Below, piece by piece: positions 19,618-30,346 of a stretch of 64,000 bases of DNA. Source of the DNA: Lepidostoma basale (Eukaryota; Arthropoda; Insecta; Trichoptera; Lepidostomatidae); the NCBI GenBank assembly GCA_022606425.2, contig JAHDVF020001348.1:1183001-1247000 (forward strand), written 5' to 3'. The first letter of the stretch is position 1. Every line of letters starts with the position of its first letter. A program made the position numbers and the translations under genes. The notes under the pieces were generated by a model. The model ran no database searches, had not been told where the DNA came from, and was given only the letters and a program-made list of their open reading frames with translations.

Positions 19618-20215
19618 TGGCATTTGTGGCAAGATGTTGGGCTTCATCATTCGGACGGGAAGAGTTTTCAGAGATCCCAATGTACTCAAGAGTACTATAC
19701 AATTCATTGGTTTAGACCAAATTCGAAAATGGTTCTGCGAGTCCGCACGAGGCGAGATATTCCCATATACTCGAAAAGGTTCAGAAAAAAATCTTAGGTA
19801 TGAACATGAAGGAGTATAGTAGCTATCTGTGGCTCTATCCCACAGCATTTCTTTTGGAAATGTTGGGGTCCTATTCTCTTCAGCCTCGAAGAGACGGGTT
19901 TCTTATAACCCATTTCTTTAGATAAATGGGGTGATATTTTGAGAACTTAGCTCCAACTCCAACACGGAGGGTGTGGTTTTTTTTGTTCCCGACAGATATC
20001 TCCGACAGCACCAGCACAGATTGTTCTTTCTTTCGGCCACAATAATCAACCTGTCTCTAGTGATGCCGCTAGGAAGAACAATCATTCTGCTGAACAGGAT
20101 TATTTTGGAGATCATACTAGTGCAATTGCGCTTAGAAGACAAATACTCTCATGCGTTCCTGATACGAGTACGTTACCCTTTCTCAAATAGATGCCTTAAA
20201 TTATAAATACGTTTG
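19618..20215 (+). mobile_element. LINE family G, C-terminal fragment
   Basis: Across frames: MLGFIIRTGRVFRDPNVLKS, then YSKRF-K/Q-F-like text, then FFVPDRYLRQHQHRLFFLSA and PLGRTIILLNRIILE. The order matches the end of Jockey/R1-like ORF2 proteins (a GFI-R-x-F-DP motif, then RT-N-P-x-R-x-LN). The 3' part CAAATAGATGCCTTAAA recurs at 34965, 32310 and 50510. Confidence 0.65.
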
Positions 20216-20520
20216 TTACATCTTTTGACTAAATAAATGAACAAATAAACGAAAGTGATTTAAAGTGCGATTGTTGAATAGTGCTATTGAATGATGTCAA
20301 TGCCCTTTGATAGATTTCCCGGGCCGCCCGCGGTCAGAAGGGCTCTGCTGTAACGATTTTATCCTGCAGGAGAATCGCGCAATATGTACGTACCTGCAAT
20401 CCCAATATGCATCCCACTGCATGTATGTCGGCACCTATAGATCCCCGCCGGGCTGGTCGCTCGCTCATCGCAGCCTCCCCGGGCAGGGCTGCCAACGTCC
20501 CGCTTTGATCACTCAATTAA

Positions 20521-20615
20521 AGGCCGTGCCACACTGTTTGAAACAAGCTCTCCACAGGGGTAACCTTGGTGGAGAGCTGTGGAGCCCACGCTTGGTGTAG
20601 CGGCCAATTAGCGTC
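20521..20615 (+). mobile_element. TTAA-type MITE, left end only
   Basis: TTAA at 20517-20520 is followed by AGGCCGTGCCACACTGTTTG and continues like 17541-17625, then diverges near 20610. Confidence 0.7.
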
Positions 20616-20679
20616 TTTTTGTTCCCGTAATGTTAAAAGGTCTTGCATGTGCGTCACTGGAACGACGTGTAGACGATTA

Positions 20680-20765
20680 AACGTGAAACGAAAAAGCAGC
20701 TGAACAGCGTGACTCTTGAAGACTTCCAGGAATGTTTTGAACAATGGAAGCGGAGGTGGGACAAG
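20680..20765 (+). pseudogene. mariner transposase C-terminal scrap
   Basis: Encodes LEDFQECFEQWKRRWDKCID, the extreme C-terminus of a mariner-type transposase. The same segment with a few changes lies at 34328. Confidence 0.6.
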
Positions 20766-20904
20766 TGTATTGATCATAAAGTTTATTTATAGATTTTTCT
20801 CTTGCAGGTCGTAGTGTTGACTGCCGAGAGTTCAGGGTTGCAAATGTACGTGAGATAGTGGGGTGCTAGTATTATACATGTAGGGTTTTGTGATAAAGTA
20901 GACA

Positions 20905-21368
20905 TAGTTTATGCAAGCGAAGCATAGAACTGGCAAAAGAAGGATGAAAGTAGAATAAATGCACTAGAAATGAGATCTCTTAGACGAATGTGTGTATACT
21001 CTGTGTATGATAGAGTATCGAATGAAAATATAAGAAGTGAATGCGGTGCGAATGATGGTGTCATGAACAAAATAATGAAAGGATCATTAAGATGGTTTGG
21101 ACATATAGAAAGAATTGTCAAAAAATTATATGTTAAAGATGTGAATGGAACCAGAAATACAGGAAGACCGAGGAATACGCGGCACGATCAAATAAATCAA
21201 ATATTGAATGTCGGCCATGTGAGGAGTCAGAGAAATCGACTCGCGTGCATGACACGATGTATGAATGTTAAGGAATCGAGAGAAATATGTCAGGAAAGAA
21301 AAGTGTGGCAGTCCATTCTTTCTGCCTACCCCTTCGGGGAGACAGCGTGATGGTTAGTTAGTTAGTTT
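20905..21368 (+). mobile_element. LINE family C, 3' fragment
   Basis: Codes from NWQKKDESRINALEMRSLRR to the C-terminus with a near-open frame 20970-21350, a six-codon deletion after GHIERIV, and a TTAG tail. Confidence 0.85.
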
Positions 21369-21449
21369 ATGCAATTGCTCAGGTAACCTTAACAAGAGAA
21401 GTCGGTAGAGTATTGAAGTTACTTGAGTGAATAAAATAATAATACACTT

Positions 21450-21545
21450 TTAATATTTGTATCAAAATCACTTTATTTGGTAACATCAACCGGTTTCGCT
21501 CCCGCCGGAGCTTCGTCAGGGTGAGAAAGTAAACTAAATATAAAA
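21450..21545 (-). repeat. hammerhead-like hairpin element, best core
   Basis: On the minus strand: CTGACGA, one A, GCTCC-GGCG-GGAGC hairpin, GAAA, ACCGGT, T. CTGACGA is an exact hammerhead C3-A9 core and GAAA the G12-A14 segment. It lies inside a family C copy region near 21400-21600. Confidence 0.6.
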
Positions 21546-21599
21546 TCATTGAACAACATATGAAGAAGGAAATATAAACTGGAAGGGAGAAAGAGGCGT

Positions 21600-22165
21600 A
21601 GAAGCAAAGATGACAGTACACAATGGGTTCTAGTGCCGACCCTTATGTAAGGAAGATAGATTATATTACCATATCTCCCACGATGCAGAATCAACCTGTC
21701 AATGATTATGCCGGTAGGTAGCACAATATATTTGCAAAATTGTGTTACCTCATGTGAAGCATGGGACTGGCAAAAGAAGGATGAAAGTAGAATAAATGCA
21801 GTAGTAATCTAAGACGAATGTGTAGTTAATTGTATATATGTGATATAAGAAGTGAATGCGGTGCGAATGAAAGTGTTATGAACAAAACAATCAAAGGAGC
21901 GTTAAGATGGTTTGGACACATGGAAAGAATGAATGAATACAGAATGGTGAAGAAGATATGTACTATCGACTTGAACAGAGATAGAAATAGAGGAAGGCTG
22001 AGGAAAACGTGGCACGATCAAATCAATCATATATTAAATGTCGATCACGCGAGGAGGCGGAGAAATCAACGTGCGTGCATGACACGATTTATGAATGTAG
22101 AGGAATCAAGGGAAATATGTCAGGACAGAACAGTGTGGCGGTTCATTTTTTCTACCTATCTATAA
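21600..22165 (+). mobile_element. LINE family C, interrupted and 3'-truncated
   Basis: The AKMTVHNGF and PTLM text near 21600-21650 is followed by unrelated bases and then resumes at ACTGGCAAAAGAAGGATGAA (21768). It ends at about 22160 without the usual tail. Confidence 0.7.
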
Positions 22166-22339
22166 TGCATACTAAGCTTTTTTTTATTTTAAACGGATAG
22201 AGCATTTTTCGCTAGTATTTTGAGAAGCATAGCATCCGAAGGGTTAAATTGCGGTGAATATTACGTCTAATATTTAATTTTCTCTTATATTCGCCTTAAC
22301 TTTGTGTTGTGGATTCATATTTGAATAAATATAACTGCT

Positions 22340-22515
22340 CTTAGTATTTTTACAACATTTTATTACACTTTTCACAGACATGTTTCGGTTATGACATAAC
22401 CTTTTTCAGTGTAGAAAATTTTTATAATAAAAAAAAATATTAAAATAAATTTGTGGATTGAAAAAGGTGGTGTCAAAACCGAAACATGCCTGTGAATAGT
22501 GTTTTAAAAATATAA
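22340..22515. repeat. palindromic element with hammerhead-like hairpins in both arms
   Basis: Minus arm (22420-22371): CTGAAAA, A, GGTTATG/CATAACC hairpin, GAAACATGTC. The plus arm (22454-22500) holds a mutated version ending GAAACATGCC. Outer sequences TTTTACAACATTTT... and AAAATATAAGG... are loosely inverted. Confidence 0.6.
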
Positions 22516-22726
22516 GGTGCAATTATACACAGGTGTGCCAGAAGTCGACGTCAAGCCGGAAACGGATGATATGTTAGGATGATATAGATGATATGATTTG
22601 ATATGCAAGTCATGCTAGTTATGAGAAAAGTGTAAAATAAATCGAAGTTTTGTATTTTTAAATTAGAGGCATTTAAAAAAAATCCAGAAAATCAACACCT
22701 TTTTTACAATTTCCTCATAACTATAA

Positions 22727-22815
22727 TGTACGAAGTGTCAAGAATGTACGAAGTGTCAGGAATGTACGAGTGTCAAGAATGAAGGTACGAAGTGTCAAGA
22801 GTGTACGAAATATAC
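22727..22815 (+). repeat. 18-bp tandem repeat
   Basis: Four imperfect copies of GTACGAAGTGTCAAGAAT-type units, leading into a family C copy whose own text starts with a similar word. It may have arisen by slippage at that boundary. Confidence 0.7.
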
Positions 22816-23215
22816 AATAAGTATGACCTTGTGATGAACGTGTCAAAGTCAAAAGTTATGGTATTTGAAAAGGAAGAATGTATGACGGATTGTGAGTTAA
22901 GTGTGAACGGTGAGAAATTAGAGCAAGTCACCGAATTTGATTATCTGGGAAGCATGTTTACAAGAAATGGAAGAATGGAGAAAAATATCGGAAGGAAACA
23001 AAATAAATTGTGCACTCAAAGTCATTACCGCAAATAGAAATATATCGACTGAAGCAAAGATGGAGTGCACAATGGAGTTCTAGTCCCAACCCTTGTACGG
23101 AAGTGAAGCTTGGAGTTGGCAGAAGAAGGATGAAAGTAGGATAAATGCCGTAGAAATGAGGTCACTAAAAATGTGCGAGAAAACAATGTATGATAGAATA
23201 TCTACAGTAGCGAGC
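22790..23215 (+). mobile_element. LINE family C (second subfamily), RT C-terminal part
   Basis: Encodes NKYDLVMNVSKSKVMVFEKE, LEQVTEFDYLGSMFTRNGRM and, broken, WSWQKKDESRINAVEMRSLK. It is cut at 23215 and lacks the tail. Confidence 0.8.
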
Positions 23216-23364
23216 ACTAAAATCTTTCCACCTATTGGAATGGGCATGTGTAGGTATAAATTAGTTCTAAGAACTAATTACACCCATTATTTATTTATTT
23301 TTACCTGAAAAGGGTCTTACTCAAATAATGAGACCAGTTTTATTCCGACTTTCAACGTGTTGAA

Positions 23365-23690
23365 ACCATACTGTGCGAACCAAGGGACTACTAAGAACAT
23401 CGGAGATGAAGGTCCTAAGATCAATCACTGGAAAAACCCTCCGAGATCGTGTCCGCAACGTAGACATAAGAAATACTTGCGAAATAGAGGATATCGTTCA
23501 GTGGAGTAGATCCAGAAGAAGATACTGGAGGGACCATGTAGCCCGAATGGATGGTGACAGACTTGCATATACAGCCGCTTATGAAATCCCCTCCGGACAC
23601 CGCCCCCCTGGAAGACCGCCTAAGAGATGGAGAGACAGCTGGATCTCATCATCCGACGAGACATGATTTCTGTGTCACAGATCGTCAGAT
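23365..23690 (+). mobile_element. LINE family K, 3' end
   Basis: A 97-codon frame reads SEMKVLRSITGKTLRDRVRN, EDIVQWSRSRRRYWRDHVAR and GHRPPGRPPKRWRDSW, the C-terminus of an RTE-like ORF. An A-rich tail follows. Relatives lie at 27817 and 32350 on the minus strand. Confidence 0.75.
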
Positions 23691-23734
23691 CTATGAAAAA
23701 TAAAAAATAAAAAAATTAAAAAACGTGTAGAATT

Positions 23735-24836
23735 ATGGCAAAATTTAAGCAATTAAGCGTTTTAGAAAAAAACACAATTTTAATTTTGGCGACGCAAAAA
23801 GTGAGTTCCAGAGCTGTAGCAGTTTAGATTGGATGCAGTCACATTGCAGTGTTAGATTGTCTAAAAAATGTAAAGGTTCTACATATCTAGAGCGAAAAAA
23901 AGGTACTGGGCATAACAAAAAGACTACACATGCTGAGGATCGACTGCTGAAGCGAATCTATTTGCAGGATCGATTCAAAAGTGCCGTGGATATAAGGACA
24001 TAGTTCATAAAGGTTGGTGGTTCTGAAGTGGGTGTTCACAACGTTCGTCGAAGACTCCGGGAGAGGGGCTTTTTGCCAGGAGGCCTGCAAAAAAGCCACT
24101 ACTGACTAAAAAAAATGCGTATTTCCCGCCCGAAATCGATTGGCGACGACTTATTTTCTCCAATGAGAGTAATGTAATTTATCTGGTTCGGATGGCATTC
24201 AGCACGTGAGATGGAGATCTGGAGAACGTTTAAGCGATGAGTGTCTTAGACCAACAGTGAAGCATTCTGCTGGACAAATGGTCTGGAGATGCTTCTTCTT
24301 TTATGGAGTGGGGCAATTAGCATTCATTAAATGAACAACTGTGAATGCAGATGTTAAAATAAAAAAATTGGAATATTATTTAATCCCGTCAAATGAAATT
24401 CACTATTACTATATTTCTGAGTGCATTTTCCAAGATGACTCTGCACTGTGCCACCAAGCAAAAACTCTAAGTATTATTTTTTCTGACACTGTGATTTATA
24501 ATGTTCAAAAAACAACATTAAAAAAAAATAACACTGTAGAAATAATTTTTAGGTCCAAGAATTTATGAAATTCATGGGATTCCAACACTGGATTGGCCCG
24601 GAAATAGCCCTGACCTAAACCCTATCGAGAACTTGTTGCATAAAATGGCAATTGAAATAAATAAACTGAAGCCTTCGTCAAAAGAAAACCTTAAAAACAT
24701 CATCGAAAAAGTGTGGTTTGAAAATTTTTCCCAAGACTACGTACAAAATTTGGTAAAATCCATGCCAAAACGTATTGAAGCAGTTATTACAAAAAAAAAT
24801 GAGGGACAACGAAGTACTGATTTTGTTGGTTTTTGA
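23735..24836 (+). pseudogene. Tc1-like transposase, decayed but nearly full length
   Basis: From ATG 23735 the text runs MAKFKQLSVLEKNTILILAT (N-terminal helix-turn-helix), HAEDRLLKRIYLQDRFKSAV, VRRRLRERGFL, then KHSAGQMVWRCFF, FQDDSALCHQAKT (second catalytic Asp), PTLDWPGNSPDLNPIENLLH (third catalytic residue E in PIEN) and NLVKSMPKRIEAVI to TGA at 24834. Stops near 23826, 23988 and 24105 and extra sequence around 24430-24560 disable it. Tc1 transposases cut and paste by a DDE mechanism at TA sites. Terminal repeats were not found by eye. Confidence 0.8.
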
Positions 24837-25129
24837 TAAGTGTTATATACCTATATAATTTTATTTGAAATAAATACGAGTATGTGGTTTTTGAAATTAT
24901 ATGGAGCATTTAAAAATTGTGTGCGAAAAAAAATAAAAATCTACAAATTAAATCTAAAATTATGAAGAAAAAAAAATTTGATCCCTAAATAGGCACTTTT
25001 CTTATAGGTCATCTTTAAACAGTGTTGCTTAATAATTTGGAGTGAAAAGTTATCAAGAAATCACAATGAAAAATTATATTATTACAAAAAACTGATATTT
25101 TCAGTGTGGAAAGATTTCAGTACTCACTA

Positions 25130-25480
25130 CTGTAATGATGAAGTAAGAAAAGAATGTAAGGCAGATGAATGCGTGATAAATAAAATTAAGAAAGAGTCAC
25201 TAAGATGGTTTGGACATATGGAACGAATGGATGAGGGAAAATGGTTAAAAAGATATATGCAAGCAGTATGAATTGGAAAATAAGTCGAGGAAGGCCAAGA
25301 TAGACATGGCATGACCAAATTAATCAATTTCTGAAAAGCGGCCGTGTTCGAAGTAGGAACAATCGACGAGCGTGCATGTCACGATGTGTGAATGTAGAAG
25401 ATGCGCGAGTATTATGCCAGGATAGAACAATGTGGCGATCCATCCTCTGTGCCTACCCCTCCGGGGAAACGGCGTGATGA
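25130..25480 (+). mobile_element. LINE family C (second subfamily), 3' fragment with ATA tail
   Basis: Encodes VRKECKADECVINKIKKESL and RWFGHMERMDEG, then the C-terminus. The tail is GGCGTGATG followed by (ATA)n rather than TTAG repeats. Confidence 0.75.
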
Positions 25481-25589
25481 TAATAATAATAATAATAATG
25501 ATAAATTGGATAATTTATAAGATGCTCCGTTTTATGAACTAGATAAAAATAATAATAATAATAGTAATGATAACAATAATAATAAACAT

Positions 25590-25925
25590 ATTTAGTATGA
25601 GGGCTGCACCTGACGTAATCGATCAACCCTTCCTATCTGAAAATGATAATTTGAAAGGTGCGTTTTGAGTCTCGATCTAAACTCTGACTGATTCTCAATG
25701 CACTTAAGTTCTGCTGGAAGATTGTTCCAGGCTGAAGGGCCGGCTACCGCGAAGGCTCGGTCACCAAAGTTTGTGCTTGGACAGCGTTTTGGCACAGTCA
25801 ATCTACCGATCGCAGAAGTCTTAACTGATCGCAATGTAGACTGTCTGGCATTCAGGTTCTCGTTGATGCAGAGTTTAGATATATAAGCTGGTGCCATTCC
25901 ATGCAACGCCTTATAGACGGTTATA
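25590..25925 (-). mobile_element. LINE family D, C-terminal fragment
   Basis: Minus-strand frame: MHGMAPAYISKLCINENLNA, RQSTLRSVKTSAIGRLTVPK, FGDRAFAVAGPSAWNNLPAE and SRLKTHLSNYHF. Strong match to the fuller copies at 36000 and 56036. Confidence 0.8.
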
Positions 25926-25964
25926 TGATGGTTAGTTAGTTAGTTAGTCTCATAACTCGACATT

Positions 25965-26135
25965 GACAACATTCGTGGCCGAGGGGTAGGTGCATTGACT
26001 GCCACCCCGAGGGTTCCGGGTTCAATTCCCGGTGAGGGCAGTGTGATTGTCACACTGATTTTGGTCTGGTGTAGAATTCACGTGACGGTGGAGTGGCGAT
26101 GGATTGGCTACCTATCACATGTCACGGGAGATATA
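25965..26135 (+). mobile_element. tRNA-derived SINE, plus copy
   Basis: TGGCCGAGGGGTAGG (A-box) at 25976 and GGTTCAATTCC (B-box) at 26019-26029 are spaced as in a tRNA gene; the first roughly 70 bp can be read as a degenerate tRNA. The body TTGGTCTGGTGTAGAATTCA and tail ATGATGATGA follow. GTTAGTTAGTTAG precedes it. Confidence 0.8.
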
Positions 26136-26207
26136 TGATGATGACTATAATACCCTTTACATCGATTTGGCTCGCGCTGTCATGATATAAAGAGCTAACT
26201 AACTAAC

Positions 26208-26495
26208 TAACTAACCATCACGCCGTCTCCCCGGAGGGGTAGGCAGAAAGAATGGAACGCCACACTGTTCTGTCCAGGCATACTTCTCTCGATTCCTTTA
26301 CATTCATACATCTTGTCATGCACGCACGTTGATTTCTCCGACTCCTCACGTGACCGACATTCAATATTTGATTGATTTGATCGTGCCACGTTTTCCTCGG
26401 CCTTCCTCTATTTCTAGCTCCGTTCACGCCGTTTACATATACCTTCTTTACCATTCTGTCTTCACTCATTCTTTCCATCTGTCCAAACCATCTTA
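26208..26495 (-). mobile_element. LINE family C, 3' fragment
   Basis: Minus-strand copy with CTAA repeats at 26202-26216, coding the C-terminal WFGQMERMSEDRMVKKVYVN to PSGETA in an open frame. Confidence 0.85.
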
Positions 26496-26559
26496 AATGT
26501 AAAGATCGATTCAACAAAATAATGATAAAAACTAACATGATTTTCATCCGTTTCTGGCT

Positions 26560-26960
26560 TGACGTCGACTTCTGGGAAACCCTGTATATTCAAATATTTT
26601 TAACTTAATCCGTATTTCCATGAAAAAAAAATGTGGCAACCCTGTTGCTAGGCCGTTCCAAAAGCTTTGCTTCGCGATATCCGCCTGCCTCGTTGAACTC
26701 TGCCCGGCTAAAAATCGCGCCGCCTTACGAGAGTCGCGAATGAGGCACGCGGTTATAACGGCTAGCCGTTGCGTTTCCGCTGAGCCAGCGATGTTGTCTG
26801 GACCCATTCTTCCAGAGGGGCGCTCTTGTTTAGATAGGTTTAATTTTCCGTCGGCAGAGTCGTCAACATATTCAGTTAGAGCTTACACCTTGCTTTGCAG
26901 TAGTGTAGCAGCTCTCACCTCGGGCGGACCACTTCTCCATCATTGCCAGACTCCTGGATG
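26560..26960. other. GC-richer unassigned segment
   Basis: Contains GGCCGTTCCAAAAGCTTTGC and CGTTGAACTCTGCCCGG. A weakly similar stretch lies at 37075-37125 (GAAAGCTCCGCTTGCC), so it is likely a repeat. No protein family is recognised. Confidence 0.35.
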
Positions 26961-27129
26961 AGCTCTATTAAAATATTTATTATTATTATTCTGGTGTATC
27001 ATTGTAATTTATATAATCAATTCAGTTATATCAAAATCAGGATGTGAATTTAAAATACAGCGCTGGATTAGGGGGTGAGTTCTTAATTAATTAAATATTT
27101 TTTTCTTTTCTTCGATATATTATAATATT

Positions 27130-27250
27130 TTTTTCTATCATACTTTCTAACCGATAGCGAATATCAGATGCAGCGTTTTAGATTTAAAACACGTTTTAAT
27201 GCGCCCTTGAGGTGATTTCATTACAAAAACGGCGCTTTAACATTTAGCAT
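27130..27250 (+). mobile_element. LINE family D, 3' UTR
   Basis: Text TTAATGCGCCCTTGAGGTGA and AAAACGGCGCTTTAACATTT matches the 3' end of family D at 36960-37025 and ends in CTT repeats. Confidence 0.65.
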
Positions 27251-27278
27251 ATTCTTCTTCTTCTTCTTCTTTTTATCA

Positions 27279-27800
27279 AGAGGAAACAAGAATTTATCAA
27301 TGAAAGCGAAAATGGCCGTTCACAATGGAGGAAGAAAATGTATGGAAGCGAAGCATGGAACTGGCAGAAGAAAGATGAGAGCAGAATAAATGCGGTAGAG
27401 ATGAAGTCCCTAAGACGTATGTGTGGTAGAACGATGTACGACAGAATCTCAAATGCTGATATTAGGAAGGAATGTAGAGCGAAAGAAGGTATTATGAACA
27501 AAATTATGAAAGGTTCGCTGCGTTGGTTCGGACATATGGAGCGCATGGGTGAAGAAAGAATGGTTAAAAAAGTATACGTTAACAATGTAAATGGAGTAAG
27601 GAGTCGAGGTAGACCGAGGAAAACATGGTATGACCAAATTAATCAAATATTAAAAGTTGGTCATGTCAGAAGCCGGAAGAATCGACGTGCGTGTATGACT
27701 CGATGTATGAATGTAGAGGAAGCTAGAGAGGTGTGCCAGGATAGAGTAGTGTGGCGGTCCATTCTCTCTGCCTACCCCTGCGGGGAAACGGCGAGATGGT
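27279..27800 (+). mobile_element. LINE family C (third subfamily), TTG tail
   Basis: A 231-codon frame encodes NWQKKDESRINAVEMKSLRR, KECRAKEGIMNKIMKGSLRW and NNVNGVRSRGRPRKTWYDQI to PCGETA. The tail is GATGG followed by (TTG)n. This is one of the least broken copies in the window. Confidence 0.85.
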
Positions 27801-27816
27801 TTGTTGTTGTTGTTGT

Positions 27817-28040
27817 CTTCTTCTTTTTCACTTTTGGTAGACTCAGGAGTCTGTTATTTCAGGCGGGTCCTCTTGAGACGCTGAACTCCAGCTTTCTCTC
27901 CACCGTTTCGGGGGTCTTCCTGGTCGGCGTTGTCCGTTTGGCGCTCCATGGAGGGCTATGTGTGGTATCCTATTTGAGCTCATTCTTTCTACATGTTGAT
28001 GCCAGTATCGCCGTCTTTGACGTCCCCATCTGACCACATC
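27817..28040 (-). mobile_element. LINE family K, 3' end
   Basis: Minus frame MVRWGRQRRRYWHQHVERMS and RRPGRPPKRWRESW, then a stop, with a CTT-rich tail directly joined to the TTG tail of the preceding family C copy. Confidence 0.75.
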
Positions 28041-28239
28041 TTCTTTATTATTAATAATATACTAACTTTTAAAGCACACTTTTTATGATGTAATTACCTC
28101 AAGGGCGCATCTAGACTTGTTTTAAATATAAATTATGAAAGCGACATAAAATGTAATTTACAATTGAATCTTTACGATAATTTTTACTGAAATATCTTGA
28201 TGGTAGTTCATTTTACATAATAATTAATTAAAACGAAGT

Positions 28240-28380
28240 TTTACTATTCCACTTTTGTCTTTATTTCGACAGCGACCGGTTTCGCCAGGCTCGCTGGCAT
28301 CGACAGACTGACCACCCTGTCGATGCCAGCGAAAAGTAGAATAGTTAAAAAACATCGTTTTATTTAATTATTAATTATAT
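28240..28380. repeat. palindromic element with hammerhead-like hairpin
   Basis: Minus arm: CTGTCGA, T, GCCAG/CTGGC hairpin, GAAACCGGTC, then AAATAAAG and AAAAGTGG-type tail. The plus arm repeats CTGTCGATGCCAGCGAAAA in shortened form. Flanks AATTAATTAAAAC and GTTTTATTTAATTATTAATT are inverted. Confidence 0.6.
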
Positions 28381-28724
28381 TTTTAATTATGATTGCCCCA
28401 CTTTATATAATTGTATTATATAAAAAAATGTTTTTCGAATATGATTGCTTGAATATGATTTTATTTATGTTATTATGTATAAAAATGTTTAGTTTTATTT
28501 ATATGTATGTGTATACATTTTTTTAATTAAAATTTATTACTTAACATTTTTTTCCTGAACAAAGAAAGTTCAATAGGCTCAAATGCATACATTATATAGA
28601 AATATTATACAGGTTTAAATATGTATTTAAATATTGGTTTAAATTTTTTATTCTTTTATTTATTAATCTTACCCAAAACAATATTGAATGATATTTTTAT
28701 GTATTTATACATTTATACATATTT

Positions 28725-29755
28725 TAAGTCATGGTTTCGAGAATGTATGAGGTATGCAAATCAAATGAATGTCGGAAGGTCAAAGGTGATAGATAGTCTT
28801 TGAAAGGGAAGAGCAAATGACAGTTTGTAACATAAGTGTGAATGAAGAGAACTTGGAGCAGGTGAGTGAATTTGTGTATTTAGGTAGCATGTTCACGGCG
28901 GATGGCAAAACGTCGAAAGAAGGGTTTGTGCGGGTAACAATGTGAATGGAGCTTTAAAAATAGTTATTGGAAACAAGAATTTATCAATTTATGGTACCAG
29001 AAATAGAGGAAGACCGAGGAAAACGTGGCACGATCAAATAAATCAAATATTGAATGTCGGCCATGTGAGGAGTCAGAGAAATCGACGCGCGTGCATGACA
29101 CGATGTATGAATGTTGAGGAAGCGAGAGAAATATGTCGGGAAAGAAAGGTGTGGCAGTCCATTCTTTTTCCTACCCCTTCGGGGAGACGACCTGATGGTT
29201 AGTTAGTTAGTTAGAATTTATCAATAAAAGCGAAAACGGCCGTTAATAATGGAGTCCTGGTCCCAACCCTTATGTATGGAAGCGAAGCATGGAACTGCCA
29301 GAAAAAGGATGAGTGCAGAATAAATGCGGTAGGGATGAGGTTCCTAAGACGTGTGTGCGGTAGAACGATATACGACAGAATATCAAATGCTGATATAACA
29401 AAGAAATGTAGAGCAGAATAAGGTATTATGAACAAAATTATGAAAGGATCGGTGCATTGGTTCGGACATATGGAGCGCATGGATGGAGAAAGAATGGTTA
29501 AGTGAGTATACGTTAATGATGTAAATGGAGTACGGAGTCGAGGCAGACCAAAGAAAACATGGCATGACCAAATTAATCTTATTTTAAGGGTTGGTCATGT
29601 TAGAAGTCGTAAGAATCGACGTGCGCGTATGACTCGTTATATGCATGACTCTTTATATGCATAGGAGGAGCTAGAGAGGTGTGTCAGGATAGAGTCATGT
29701 GGCGGTTCATTATCTTTGCCTACCCCTGCGGAGTAACTGCGTGATATTTTGTTGT
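28725..29755 (+). mobile_element. LINE family C (third subfamily), split by a LINE
   Basis: RT C-terminal text (VCNISVNEENLEQVSEFVYL at about 28815-28885) runs to 28977 and resumes after the insertion at 29226 with KAKTAVNNGVLVPTLMYGSE. It ends near 29750 in TTTTGTTGTTG. The two halves join on AATTTATCAAT. Confidence 0.85.
28989..29214 (+). mobile_element. LINE family C (first subfamily) inserted with 11-bp TSD
   Basis: A 226-bp 5'-truncated copy (GTACCAGAAATAGAGGAAGA to GGTTAGTTAGTTAGTTAG) flanked by AATTTATCAAT at 28978-28988 and 29215-29225. The duplication length fits target-primed reverse transcription. Confidence 0.9.
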
Positions 29756-30345
29756 TGTTATTTAATTATTCATATAATCAATTGAATAAATTAAAATAAA
29801 TATATTATTTTTTAAATTTATTGTAATGCGTATAATATCAATAAAACAAAAACTTTTCGTGAAGTTTAAAATTCTAAAATTGAAATTTGAAATTAGTTCA
29901 TCGTTTCACGTAGACCCTTTCCTTTGCTGCGCAGACTGGTTGCGCACTTGTCGAAATCGCTTACCTGTCAACACCAATATGGCGTACTTGAAGCGAACTA
30001 ACCATCAACGCCATTTTGCCCGAGAATCGAGATACACCCACGTTCATACAGCGCGCTCGTGAATATGCGAAAATTTCTCCGAATTCCAACATGGCCGGCA
30101 TTCTGAATTTTATTGATTTTGTGCCGCCATCTTGTGCGCAATTCAAAATGGCGATAGCGTTCGTTGAAATCAAAGTATAATGGTATATTTTAGCAAGTTT
30201 GACGCTTTTAGATATTACTTCAAATAAAAAATACTTAAAAAAGAGTAACATGTTGCTAACAAAGAGCTATATCGTTACTCCTCTGACCAAGTACCTATAC
30301 GATTAATTTCAAGTACCGGACATAATTCAACTATACTCGTATATA
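29756..30345. other. no recognised feature
   Basis: AT-rich sequence, with a slightly GC-richer stretch around 29915-30170 (TTGTGCGCAATTCAAAATGG). No coding or repeat signal is recognised. Confidence 0.35.
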
Positions 30346-30346
30346 A

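Noticed and set aside
21485..21525. Calling this an active hammerhead ribozyme
   Set aside because: All copies carry one unpaired base between A9 and helix II, which canonical hammerheads lack. The fold is reported as hammerhead-like only.
25971..26040. A functional tRNA gene
   Set aside because: The cloverleaf is degenerate, the body continues as a repeat, and a second copy occurs at 13000-13155. It is a SINE head.
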